Shown: piece by piece, positions 54,515-64,000 of the stretch
Layout of the letters: each line of letters starts with the position of its first letter
How positions within the stretch are numbered: the stretch's first letter is position 1
Source: Silene conica
Taxonomy: Eukaryota > Streptophyta > Magnoliopsida > Caryophyllales > Caryophyllaceae
Direction of reading: 5' to 3'
Length of the DNA stretch: 64,000 nt
Assembly (NCBI GenBank): GCA_029255685.2
Contig: CM055313.2
Location: 73,448,641-73,512,640 of the forward strand
Notes under the pieces: model-generated
What the model was told of the DNA's origin: nothing
Databases searched by the model: none
The model's input: the letters and a program-made list of their open reading frames with translations, nothing else
Made by a program: the position numbers and the translations under genes

Positions 54515-55843
54515 ATGAGAAAATCAGTAGTTATGGGTGTTGTTCCTTATGCTCCTTGCTCAATGGTGAAATCTTGTGACCTTGGTTCCACTTCCAAGTC
54601 CTTAGAAGCTGCCATGAGAAGGTTAGAAGTGTCAAGAAGAGGGTACGACAATGAAGTGCACATAAAGAAGACAACAAGCAACCATGGGGTTCAAAGGAAG
54701 CCAAAACCACCTGATTTAGACCAAGGGGAGCACGACCTGCTCCTTGAATGCTCTAAGTCCTCTCCTGCCCTTAGAGGGAAAGGTATAACTCCATCACTTC
54801 CTTCTTTTAATGGTGTAAACAATAGAGCATTTGTGTCTTGGTTGTTTGATGTTGAATGCTATTTCAAGAGCAAGTGTTTTTCTGATAAAGAGAAGTGTAA
54901 ACTGGTTGTGTCTTTCTTAAAGGGTGGTGCTTTATTGTGGTATAATACTCTTAATTATTCAAGGATAATGGAAGGAAAAGATAAGATAAGTTCCTGGTTT
55001 AAACTTGAAATGAACATGAGATTAAAGTTTCTACCTTGTTCTATCTTGAATGAATTAGGGGCTGAACTTAGGAACCTCAAACAAAATTCCTTGAGTGTTT
55101 ATGAGTATGCTAGATTATTTGAGGAATTACACTTTGGGTATGACAATAAAGCAAGTTCTTTTCGAAAAGGAATCAGATTTTACAATGGCTTGAATTCTGA
55201 AATTACTAGGAGGATTCACTTTGAAATGGTGTACTCATTTGAGGAATTGTATGAGTTGGCTTTGTTTGTTGAAAGGACTTTAGCAAGACCTAGGAAATAT
55301 GAGGCCTTAGCTAGAAGAGGCGGGTTAGAAGCCATGAAAACAGATGGAACTAAGGAGAGTTTAAGCCAAGGGGTTATCATGTCATACTCGGATGGTACTT
55401 GTCCTAAGTTTAAACCCTTTGAGCCAAAGGTCATGAGCACTTGTGCTGAAATGAATAGCTCATGTGGTGCTATCTTTGAGAACCAATGTCTTGAAATTGA
55501 AACCCCCTTCAACTCAACTCATGAACCTACAAGTGAGGAGGAGAGTAGCCATTCTCTTTCCAAGGAGGCCATCAATGACAAGGCTACTGATTTGGTGCAT
55601 AGAGAAGTGATTGTCGACCAAGGACTACTTGAGCTTCAAACCATGAAGTTTGGACAGTCCATGGGCATGTTCAATGGTGATGTTATTCATTGTTTGGAAT
55701 TGGATTTAAGTGAGCATGTGATGCTTGTGTTAGAATGCCAACTAAGTAAGGAGCATTCTGAATTTGGGAATGGTTCAATACATCTCTTGCCATTCACAAT
55801 TCTAGTCTATGATCCGGGAGGAGTCATGCGAGCCACCTCTTGA
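54515..55843 (+). CDS. Gag-like protein of the TR-GAG element, copy 1
   Basis: The 442-residue protein has a Retrotrans_gag-type capsid domain at about 100-265: FVSWLFDVECYFKSK, GGALLWYNTL, FLPCSILNELGAELRNLKQN and LSVYEYARLFEEL match the Ty3/gypsy gag layout (W-F, LWW, F.P....E...L.QG, V.EY...F..L). No CCHC knuckle or protease follows; the C-terminal 170 residues are acidic/serine-rich and unrecognised. It probably supplies particle protein or is packaged with help from an autonomous gypsy element. It is intact and nearly identical to copy 3, suggesting recent activity or very recent duplication. Confidence 0.85.
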   Translation: MRKSVVMGVVPYAPCSMVKSCDLGSTSKSLEAAMRRLEVSRRGYDNEVHIKKTTSNHGVQRKPKPPDLDQGEHDLLLECSKSSPALRGKGITPSLPSFNGVNNRAFVSWLFDVECYFKSKCFSDKEKCKLVVSFLKGGALLWYNTLNYSRIMEGKDKISSWFKLEMNMRLKFLPCSILNELGAELRNLKQNSLSVYEYARLFEELHFGYDNKASSFRKGIRFYNGLNSEITRRIHFEMVYSFEELYELALFVERTLARPRKYEALARRGGLEAMKTDGTKESLSQGVIMSYSDGTCPKFKPFEPKVMSTCAEMNSSCGAIFENQCLEIETPFNSTHEPTSEEESSHSLSKEAINDKATDLVHREVIVDQGLLELQTMKFGQSMGMFNGDVIHCLELDLSEHVMLVLECQLSKEHSEFGNGSIHLLPFTILVYDPGGVMRATS

Positions 55844-55937
55844 AGTGTGCTTGGTCTTTTGATAAGTGGGGGGACACAAGCCTCGGCAACAAGAGCCTTC
55901 AATGTGAACCAACAGAATTTGAGGGCAAATTCTTTTG

Positions 55938-55950
55938 AAGAAAGGAAGTT
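55938..55950 (+). promoter_or_regulatory. TR-GAG polypurine tract (unit 1)
   Basis: GAAGAAAGGAAG ends just before the next LTR starts TGAAAC. Just upstream, AATTTGAGGGCAAATTCTTT resembles the LRxNSFEE-coding end seen before the tract in full gypsy elements, so the 3' tail of the parent was kept. Confidence 0.8.
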
Positions 55951-57622
55951 TGAAACAAAATTGTTTCATTTTCACTCATCTCTAAGCTAAAAGAAACAGT
56001 CCTGATGCAAGAGCCTTAATTATAGATCAAGAGCCATCAAATTTGAAGAAAGGAGAGTTCAGAAAAGAAAGATAAGGCTGAAACAGATTTCAGGGAAGTG
56101 GCAGTTTTCTGGTCTGACTTCAGAAAGCTATAACTGGAGCTTCACTTACTCAAACATCAATTTCTTTATATAGTTAGAATCTTGAAGAAGTCTACTTTCC
56201 AATGGAGTTGGAATCAGTAGGTTTGAATGAGTAGATTTGTCACAATAAGCCTTCAAAGACTGTCACGATTTCATGCTAAGTGCTGAAACTGGAAATAACC
56301 CGTCAGATTTCTGGTCTGTTTTCAAATGCTTATATCTGAAGATTGGCAAGGTCATTTTTTGAGTTCTTTATCTTCCCAGAATCCTGAGGATGTCTATTAA
56401 CCTATCGAGTTGGAATTAGCCTAAAATATTGAACAGGTTGAGCACAACAGTCTCTCAAAGACTGTCACGCAGGAATGCTATGCAACGTCTGTTTTGACCT
56501 GTCAGTGTTCAAACTTGAATAGCTCAAAATTGGCTAAATACTTTTGGGTAATTCTTTTTGGAGGTGATAGACAAGATCATTGGCTTTCATTCTATGTATG
56601 GTGGGTATTTTTAACCTTCATTATCAGGGAATTATGATTTTTCAAAGTTACAGCAGTGTGCAGGAAGAATGCTGTCATTCCAGTTCTGACCTGTTCTTAC
56701 TAAAAGCTTCATATCTCAAGCTTGGCTTATCCTTTTGGGTTGATTCTTTTTGGAGAGTGAAGCTAGCTCAATTATCTTTAATTCAAGCTACCATTTGCAT
56801 GATTAGGGTATCTGGTCTGGGAGCTACATGTTATTGAAGTTACTGCAATTAATCCAAGGGAAAATGCTGAATGTCTGAATCTCCCTAAGGTTGTTCTAAA
56901 AATCACAAGTCCAGATGGCTCGTCCAAGTAGCATGTGATCCTAAATATAGCTTCAACCCTCCTCTGTAGAAGCCAAACAAAGACCATAAAGAAAAGATGT
57001 TGTCTTGCCATTTCAGGAAACAAACAAACAGGCTTTTTGACAGTCTGCTTTATGCAGTTCTGATTTGGCAGCCTTGGAAGCTTTTGGGCAGAAGCATCTT
57101 TGCATCAATGGACCAGCAACTCCAACATCCACATTAGGAGACTTTGTTGTTATAATTTGTTCTTTTGTTTAGGCCATTTTGAGCCACTAGATTAAAGCAA
57201 ACTTCAAGGGTTCAGATTTCTTTTGTAAGTCTATATAAGGACAGCAACTAAGCAATGTAAAAGTCAGATTTGAAGAATTAACAAATAGAAAAGAAGGTTT
57301 TGAAAACCCTTTTTAGTTCATTGCTTTGTGCTTGAACAACTCCATTACTTCGTGTTTGGAGCCATGTTCCCGTCTTGCTTCGTGTTCTGGACGAGTACAT
57401 GAAGAAGAGTGAGTCCTTGCTTCGTGATCTTGGATGATCTCTTAGGCTTAAACTTGCTTCGTGTTCTGGTTTAAGTCATATCCTAGTCTTGAGCCTTTGG
57501 TTCAAGTCATATCCTTTACTATTGTTCAAATAAAAACCTCAAAATAACAACTCAAAACCGAGACAAAAACAAATCACAAAAACAGCCCCATTTTGAAGTA
57601 TTTTGGGTCCATTTTCTGTTCA
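55951..57622 (+). repeat. TR-GAG LTR 2
   Basis: 1672 bp, same ends as LTR 1. The only difference noticed near the start is CATCTCTAAG instead of CATCTGTAAG. Confidence 0.92.
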
Positions 57623-57772
57623 AATGGTTATCAGAGCTTTGGTTTAGTGTTAATCTTTCCTAACTACATCTAAAACTACAAAAACAACTCAATGAGTGAA
57701 GAAAGATTGGCAAAGTTTTGTTTGTTGTTTGAAAAATCTGTTTTTATCAAAGTGTTATCATTCTGATTTTTC

Positions 57773-59105
57773 ATGAGAAAATCAGTAGTTATGGGTGTTG
57801 TTCCTTATGCTCCTTGCTCAATGGTGAAATCTTGTGACCTTGGTTCCACTTCCAAGTCCTTAGAAGCTGCCATGAGAAGGTTAGAAGTGTCAAGAAGAGG
57901 GTACGACAATGAAGTGCACATAAAGAAGACAACAAGCAACCATGGGGTTCAAAGGAAGCCAAAACCACCTGATTTAGATCGACCAAGGGGAGCACGACCT
58001 GCTCCTTGAATGCTCTAAGTCCTCTCCTGCCCTTAGAGGGAAAGGTATAACTCCATCACTTCCTTCTTTTAATGGTGTAAACAATAGAGCATTTGTGTCT
58101 TGGTTGTTTGATGTTGAATGCTATTTCAAGAGCAAGTGTTTTTCTGATAAAGAGAAGTGTAAACTGGTTGTGTCTTTCTTAAAGGGTGGTGCTTTATTGT
58201 GGTATAATACTCTTAATTATTCAAGGATAATGGAAGGAAAAGATAAGATAAGTTCCTGGTTTAAACTTGAAATGAACATGAGATTAAAGTTTCTACCTTG
58301 TTCTATCTTGAATGAATTAGGGGCTGAACTTAGGAACCTCAAACAAAATTCATTGAGTGTTTATGAGTATGCTAGATTATTTGAGGAATTACACTTTGGG
58401 TATGACAATAAAGCAAGTTCTTTTCGAAAAGGAATCAGATTTTACAATGGCTTGAATTCTGAAATTACTAGGAGGATTCACTTTGAAATGGTGTACTCAT
58501 TTGAGGAATTGTATGAGTTGGCTTTGTTTGTTGAAAGGACTTTAGCAAGACCTAGGAAATATGAGGCCTTAGCTAGAAGAGGCGGGTTAGAAGCCATGAA
58601 AACAGATGGAACTAAGGAGAGTTTAAGCCAAGGGGTTATCATGTCATACTCGGATGGTACTTGTCCTAAGTTTAAACCCCTTGAGCCAAAGGTCATGAGC
58701 ACTTGTGCTGAAATGAATAGCTCATGTGGTGCTATCTTTGAGAACCAATGTCTTGAAATTGAAACCCCCTTCAACTCAACTCATGAACCTACAAGTGAGG
58801 AGGAGAGTAGCCATTCTCTTTCCAAGGAGGCCATCAATGACAAGGCTACTGATTTGGTGCATAGAGAAGTGATTGTCGACCAAGGACTACTTGAGCTTCA
58901 AACCATGAAGTTTGGACAGTCCATGGGCATGTTCAATGGTGATGTTATTCATTGTTTGGAATTGGAGTTAAGTGAGCATGTGATGCTTGTGTTAGAATGC
59001 CAACTAAGTAAGGAGCATTCTGAATTTGGGAATGGTTCAATACATCTCTTGCCATTCACAATTCTAGTCTATGATCCGGGAGGAGTCATGCGAGCCACCT
59101 CTTGA
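57773..59105 (+). pseudogene. Gag-like gene, copy 2, frameshifted
   Basis: Identical in plan to copy 1, but a 4-bp insertion TCGA at 57979-57982 shifts the frame after about 68 codons and gives a stop at 58009. The rest of the original frame (from 58095, about 336 codons) is open but lacks the normal start. Other differences from copy 1 are a few substitutions. Confidence 0.92.
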
Positions 59106-59212
59106 AGTGTGCTTGGTCTTTTGATAAGTGGGAGGACACAAGCCTTGGCAACAAGAGCCTTCAATGTGAACCAACAGAATTTGAGGGCAAATTCTTTTGA
59201 AGAAAGGAAGTT

Positions 59213-60884
59213 TGAAACAAAATTGTTTCATTTTCACTCATCTCTAAGCTAAAAGAAACAGTCCTGATGCAAGAGCCTTAATTATAGATCAAGAGCCATC
59301 AAATTTGAAGAAAGGAGAGTTCAGAAAAGAAAGATAAGGCTGAAACAGATTTCAGGGAAGTGGCAGTTTTCTGGTCTGACTTCAGAAAGCTATAACTGGA
59401 GCTTCACTTACTCAAACATCAATTTCTTTATATAGTTAGAATCTTGAAGAAGTCTACTTTCCAATGGAGTTGGAATCAGTAGGTTTGAATGAGTAGATTT
59501 GTCACAATAAGCCTTCAAAGACTGTCACGATTTCATGCTAAGTGCTGAAACTGGAAATAACCCGTCAGATTTCTGGTCTGTTTTCAAATGCTTATATCTG
59601 AAGATTGGCAAGGTCATTTTTTGAGTTCTTTATCTTCCCAGAATCCTGAGGATGTCTATTAACCTATCGAGTTGGAATTAGCCTAAAATATTGAACAGGT
59701 TGAGCACAACAGTCTCTCAAAGACTGTCACGCAGGAATGCTATGCAACGTCTGTTTTGACCTGTCAGTGTTCAAACTTGAATAGCTCAAAATTGGCTAAA
59801 TACTTTTGGGTAATTCTTTTTGGAGGTGATAGACAAGATCATTGGCTTTCATTCTATGTATGGTGGGTATTTTTAACCTTCATTATCAGGGAATTATGAT
59901 TTTTCAAAGTTACAGCAGTGTGCAGGAAGAATGCTGTCATTCCAGTTCTGACCTGTTCTTACTAAAAGCTTCATATCTCAAGCTTGGCTTATCCTTTTGG
60001 GTTGATTCTTTTTGGAGAGTGAAGCTAGCTCAATTATCTTTAATTCAAGCTACCATTTGCATGATTAGGGTATCTGGTCTGGGAGCTACATGTTATTGAA
60101 GTTACTGCAATTAATCCAAGGGAAAATGCTGAATGTCTGAATCTCCCTAAGGTTGTTCTAAAAATCACAAGTCCAGATGGCTCGTCCAAGTAGCATGTGA
60201 TCCTAAATATAGCTTCAACCCTCCTCTGTAGAAGCCAAACAAAGACCATAAAGAAAAGATGTTGTCTTGCCATTTCAGGAAACAAACAAACAGGCTTTTT
60301 GACAGTCTGCTTTATGCAGTTCTGATTTGGCAGCCTTGGAAGCTTTTGGGCAGAAGCATCTTTGCATCAATGGACCAGCAACTCCAACATCCACATTAGG
60401 AGACTTTGTTGTTATAATTTGTTCTTTTGTTTAGGCCATTTTGAGCCACTAGATTAAAGCAAACTTCAAGGGTTCAGATTTCTTTTGTAAGTCTATATAA
60501 GGACAGCAACTAAGCAATGTAAAAGTCAGATTTGAAGAATTAACAAATAGAAAAGAAGGTTTTGAAAACCCTTTTTAGTTCATTGCTTTGTGCTTGAACA
60601 ACTCCATTACTTCGTGTTTGGAGCCATGTTCCCGTCTTGCTTCGTGTTCTGGACGAGTACATGAAGAAGAGTGAGTCCTTGCTTCGTGATCTTGGATGAT
60701 CTCTTAGGCTTAAACTTGCTTCGTGTTCTGGTTTAAGTCATATCCTAGTCTTGAGCCTTTGGTTCAAGTCATATCCTTTACTATTGTTCAAATAAAAACC
60801 TCAAAATAACAACTCAAAACCGAGACAAAAACAAATCACAAAAACAGCCCCATTTTGAAGTATTTTGGGTCCATTTTCTGTTCA
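59213..60884 (+). repeat. TR-GAG LTR 3
   Basis: 1672 bp, same ends and TATA region as LTRs 1 and 2. Confidence 0.92.
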
Positions 60885-61034
60885 AATGGTTATCAGAGCT
60901 TTGGTTTAGTGTTAATCTTTCCTAACTACATCTAAAACTACAAAAACAACTCAATGAGTGAAGAAAGATTGGCAAAGTTTTGTTTGTTGTTTGAAAAATC
61001 TGTTTTTATCAAAGTGTTATCATTCTGATTTTTC

Positions 61035-62363
61035 ATGAGAAAATCAGTAGTTATGGGTGTTGTTCCTTATGCTCCTTGCTCAATGGTGAAATCTTGTGAC
61101 CTTGGTTCCACTTCCAAGTCCTTAGAAGCTGCCATGAGAAGGTTAGAAGTGTCAAGAAGAGGGTACGACAATGAAGTGCACATAAAGAAGACAACAAGCA
61201 ACCATGGGGTTCAAAGGAAGCCAAAACCACCTGATTTAGACCAAGGGGAGCACGACCTGCTCCTTGAATGCTCTAAGTCCTCTCCTGCCCTTAGAGGGAA
61301 AGGTATAACTCCATCACTTCCTTCTTTTAATGGTGTAAACAATAGAGCATTTGTGTCTTGGTTGTTTGATGTTGAATGCTATTTCAAGAGCAAGTGTTTT
61401 TCTGATAAAGAGAAGTGTAAACTGGTTGTGTCTTTCTTAAAGGGTGGTGCTTTATTGTGGTATAATACTCTTAATTATTCAAGGATAATGGAAGGAAAAG
61501 ATAAGATAAGTTCCTGGTTTAAACTTGAAATGAACATGAGATTAAAGTTTCTACCTTGTTCTATCTTGAATGAATTAGGGGCTGAACTTAGGAACCTCAA
61601 ACAAAATTCCTTGAGTGTTTATGAGTATGCTAGATTATTTGAGGAATTACACTTTGGGTATGACAATAAAGCAAGTTCTTTTCGAAAAGGAATCAGATTT
61701 TACAATGGCTTGAATTCTGAAATTACTAGGAGGATTCACTTTGAAATGGTGTACTCATTTGAGGAATTGTATGAGTTGGCTTTGTTTGTTGAAAGGACTT
61801 TAGCAAGACCTAGGAAATATGAGGCCTTAGCTAGAAGAGGCGGGTTAGAAGCCATGAAAACAGATGGAACTAAGGAGAGTTTAAGCCAAGGGGTTATCAT
61901 GTCATACTCGGATGGTACTTGTCCTAAGTTTAAACCCCTTGAGCCAAAGGTCATGAGCACTTGTGCTGAAATGAATAGCTCATGTGGTGCTATCTTTGAG
62001 AACCAATGTCTTGAAATTGAAACCCCCTTCAACTCAACTCATGAACCTACAAGTGAGGAGGAGAGTAGCCATTCTCTTTCCAAGGAGGCCATCAATGACA
62101 AGGCTACTGATTTGGTGCATAGAGAAGTGATTGTCGACCAAGGACTACTTGAGCTTCAAACCATGAAGTTTGGACAGTCCATGGGCATGTTCAATGGTGA
62201 TGTTATTCATTGTTTGGAATTGGATTTAAGTGAGCATGTGATGCTTGTGTTAGAATGCCAACTAAGTAAGGAGCATTCTGAATTTGGGAATGGTTCAATA
62301 CATCTCTTGCCATTCACAATTCTAGTCTATGATCCGGGAGGAGTCATGCGAGCCACCTCTTGA
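61035..62363 (+). CDS. Gag-like protein of the TR-GAG element, copy 3
   Basis: 442 residues, intact, lacking the TCGA insertion of copy 2. It differs from copy 1 at residue 299 (FKPLEPK instead of FKPFEPK), a change shared with copy 2. The shared substitution with copy 2, without its insertion, gives an order of events: the substitution predates the copy 2/3 split and the insertion came after. Confidence 0.85.
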   Translation: MRKSVVMGVVPYAPCSMVKSCDLGSTSKSLEAAMRRLEVSRRGYDNEVHIKKTTSNHGVQRKPKPPDLDQGEHDLLLECSKSSPALRGKGITPSLPSFNGVNNRAFVSWLFDVECYFKSKCFSDKEKCKLVVSFLKGGALLWYNTLNYSRIMEGKDKISSWFKLEMNMRLKFLPCSILNELGAELRNLKQNSLSVYEYARLFEELHFGYDNKASSFRKGIRFYNGLNSEITRRIHFEMVYSFEELYELALFVERTLARPRKYEALARRGGLEAMKTDGTKESLSQGVIMSYSDGTCPKFKPLEPKVMSTCAEMNSSCGAIFENQCLEIETPFNSTHEPTSEEESSHSLSKEAINDKATDLVHREVIVDQGLLELQTMKFGQSMGMFNGDVIHCLELDLSEHVMLVLECQLSKEHSEFGNGSIHLLPFTILVYDPGGVMRATS

Positions 62364-62470
62364 AGTGTGCTTGGTCTTTTGATAAGTGGGGGGACACAAG
62401 CCTTGGCAACAAGAGCCTTCAATGTGAACCAACAGAATTTGAGGGCAAATTCTTTTGAAGAAAGGAAGTT

Positions 62471-64000
62471 TGAAACAAAATTGTTTCATTTTCACTCATC
62501 TCTAAGCTAAAAGAAACAGTCCTGATGCAAGAGCCTTAATTATAGATCAAGAGCCATCAAATTTGAAGAAAGGAGAGTTCAGAAAAGAAAGATAAGGCTG
62601 AAACAGATTTCAGGGAAGTGGCAGTTTTCTGGTCTGACTTCAGAAAGCTATAACTGGAGCTTCACTTACTCAAACATCAATTTATTTATATAGTTAGAAT
62701 CTTGAAGAAGTCTACTTTCCAATGGAGTTGGAATCAGTAGGTTTGAATGAGTAGATTTGTCACAATAAGCCTTCAAAGACTGTCACGATTTCATGCTAAG
62801 TGCTGAAACTGGAAATAACCCGTCAGATTTCTGGTCTGTTTTCAAATGCTTATATCTGAAGATTGGCAAGGTCATTTTTTGAGTTCTTTATCTTCCCAGA
62901 ATCCTGAGGATGTCTATTAACCTATCGAGTTGGAATTAGCCTAAAATATTGAACAGGTTGAGCACAACAGTCTCTCAAAGACTGTCACGCAGGAATGCTA
63001 TGCAACGTCTGTTTTGACCTGTCAGTGTTCAAACTTGAATAGCTCAAAATTGGCTAAATACTTTTGGGTAATTCTTTTTGGAGGTGATAGACAAGATCAT
63101 TGGCTTTCATTCTATGTATGGTGGGTATTTTTAACCTTCATTATCAGGGAATTATGATTTTTCAAAGTTACAGCAGTGTGCAGGAAGAATGCTGTCATTC
63201 CAGTTCTGACCTGTTCTTACTAAAAGCTTCATATCTCAAGCTTGGCTTATCCTTTTGGGTTGATTCTTTTTGGAGAGTGAAGCTAGCTCAATTATCTTTA
63301 ATTCAAGCTACCATTTGCATGATTAGGGTATCTGGTCTGGGAGCTACATGTTATTGAAGTTACTGCAATTAATCCAAGGGAAAATGCTGAATGTCTGAAT
63401 CTCCCTAAGGTTGTTCTAAAAATCACAAGTCCAGATGGCTCGTCCAAGTAGCATGTGATCCTAAATATAGCTTCAACCCTCCTCTGTAGAAGCCAAACAA
63501 AGACCATAAAGAAAAGATGTTGTCTTGCCATTTCAGGAAACAAACAAACAGGCTTTTTGACAGTCTGCTTTATGCAGTTCTGATTTGGCAGCCTTGGAAG
63601 CTTTTGGGCAGAAGCATCTTTGCATCAATGGACCAGCAACTCCAACATCCACATTAGGAGACTTTGTTGTTATAATTTGTTCTTTTGTTTAGGCCATTTT
63701 GAGCCACTAGATTAAAGCAAACTTCAAGGGTTCAGATTTCTTTTGTAAGTCTATATAAGGACAGCAACTAAGCAATGTAAAAGTCAGATTTGAAGAATTA
63801 ACAAATAGAAAAGAAGGTTTTGAAAACCCTTTTTAGTTCATTGCTTTGTGCTTGAACAACTCCATTACTTCGTGTTTGGAGCCATGTTCCCGTCTTGCTT
63901 CGTGTTCTGGACGAGTACATGAAGAAGAGTGAGTCCTTGCTTCGTGATCTTGGATGATCTCTTAGGCTTAAACTTGCTTCGTGTTCTGGTTTAAGTCATA
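62471..64000 (+). repeat. TR-GAG LTR 4, cut by the window end
   Basis: The first 1530 of an expected 1672 bp. One private change is seen (AATTTATTTATATAG instead of AATTTCTTTATATAG). Whether another gag unit follows cannot be seen. Confidence 0.92.

Larger units (their letters stand above)
52693..64000 (+). mobile_element. Head-to-tail array of a gag-only LTR retrotransposon (TR-GAG type)
   Basis: LTRs begin at 52693, 55951, 59213 and 62471, giving LTR-gag-LTR-gag-LTR-gag-LTR, with the last LTR cut by the window end. Unit lengths are 3258, 3262 and 3258 bp, and units differ at only a handful of sites. Each internal part (about 1.59 kb) has a primer-binding site, one gag-like frame and a polypurine tract, but no protease, RT or integrase. 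Neighbouring units share LTRs, the expected product of unequal LTR recombination. Five bases before the first LTR are GAGCC; the right-hand target duplication lies beyond the window. Confidence 0.95.

Overview
The window is nuclear DNA of a flowering plant, most likely a eudicot. It is AT-rich, contains intron-bearing plant gene pieces, and is packed with nested transposable elements. The species cannot be read from the sequence. One host gene is convincing: a short plant-specific protein of unknown function at 50463-51116. Nearly everything else is mobile DNA, mobile DNA carrying stolen gene exons, or AT-rich sequence in which I recognise nothing.

Layout. 1-17 kb: no gene; a Helitron, a TRIM with three LTRs, hAT, MULE, Stowaway-, Tourist- and other MITE-like elements, and a 140-bp TA run. 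17.3-24.2 kb: a decayed CACTA element with a minus-strand transposase relic. It was hit by a small MULE carrying a GRF zinc-finger fragment and by a complete 4.27-kb Pack-CACTA holding fragments of at least four unrelated host genes. 24.4-33.1 kb: a young Ty3/gypsy element with one in-frame stop between protease and reverse transcriptase, a clipped pol 3' end and a 5'-truncated left LTR. 33.1-34.4 kb: a minisatellite and a Helitron end. 34.4-39.7 kb: a minus-strand Ty1/copia element with exact TSD, three in-frame stops and one frameshift. 40-46 kb: Helitron, MITE and hAT insertions, some nested. 46.5-51.7 kb: the host gene, possibly with a distant 5' exon, and a LINE remnant. 52.7 kb to the end: LTR-gag-LTR-gag-LTR-gag-LTR, a head-to-tail array of a gag-only (TR-GAG type) retrotransposon with almost identical units of 3258-3262 bp that continues past the window.

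The most unusual signal lies inside the gypsy LTRs. A tandem array of ten units has a constant 30-nt core, and each core is flanked by short arms that differ between units yet remain complementary to each other within a unit, including G-T wobble pairs and one compensated closing pair. A second, GC-rich hairpin family with the same logic lies just upstream of the right copy. This looks like a row of stem-loops whose stems covary, and nothing in ordinary LTR anatomy explains it.
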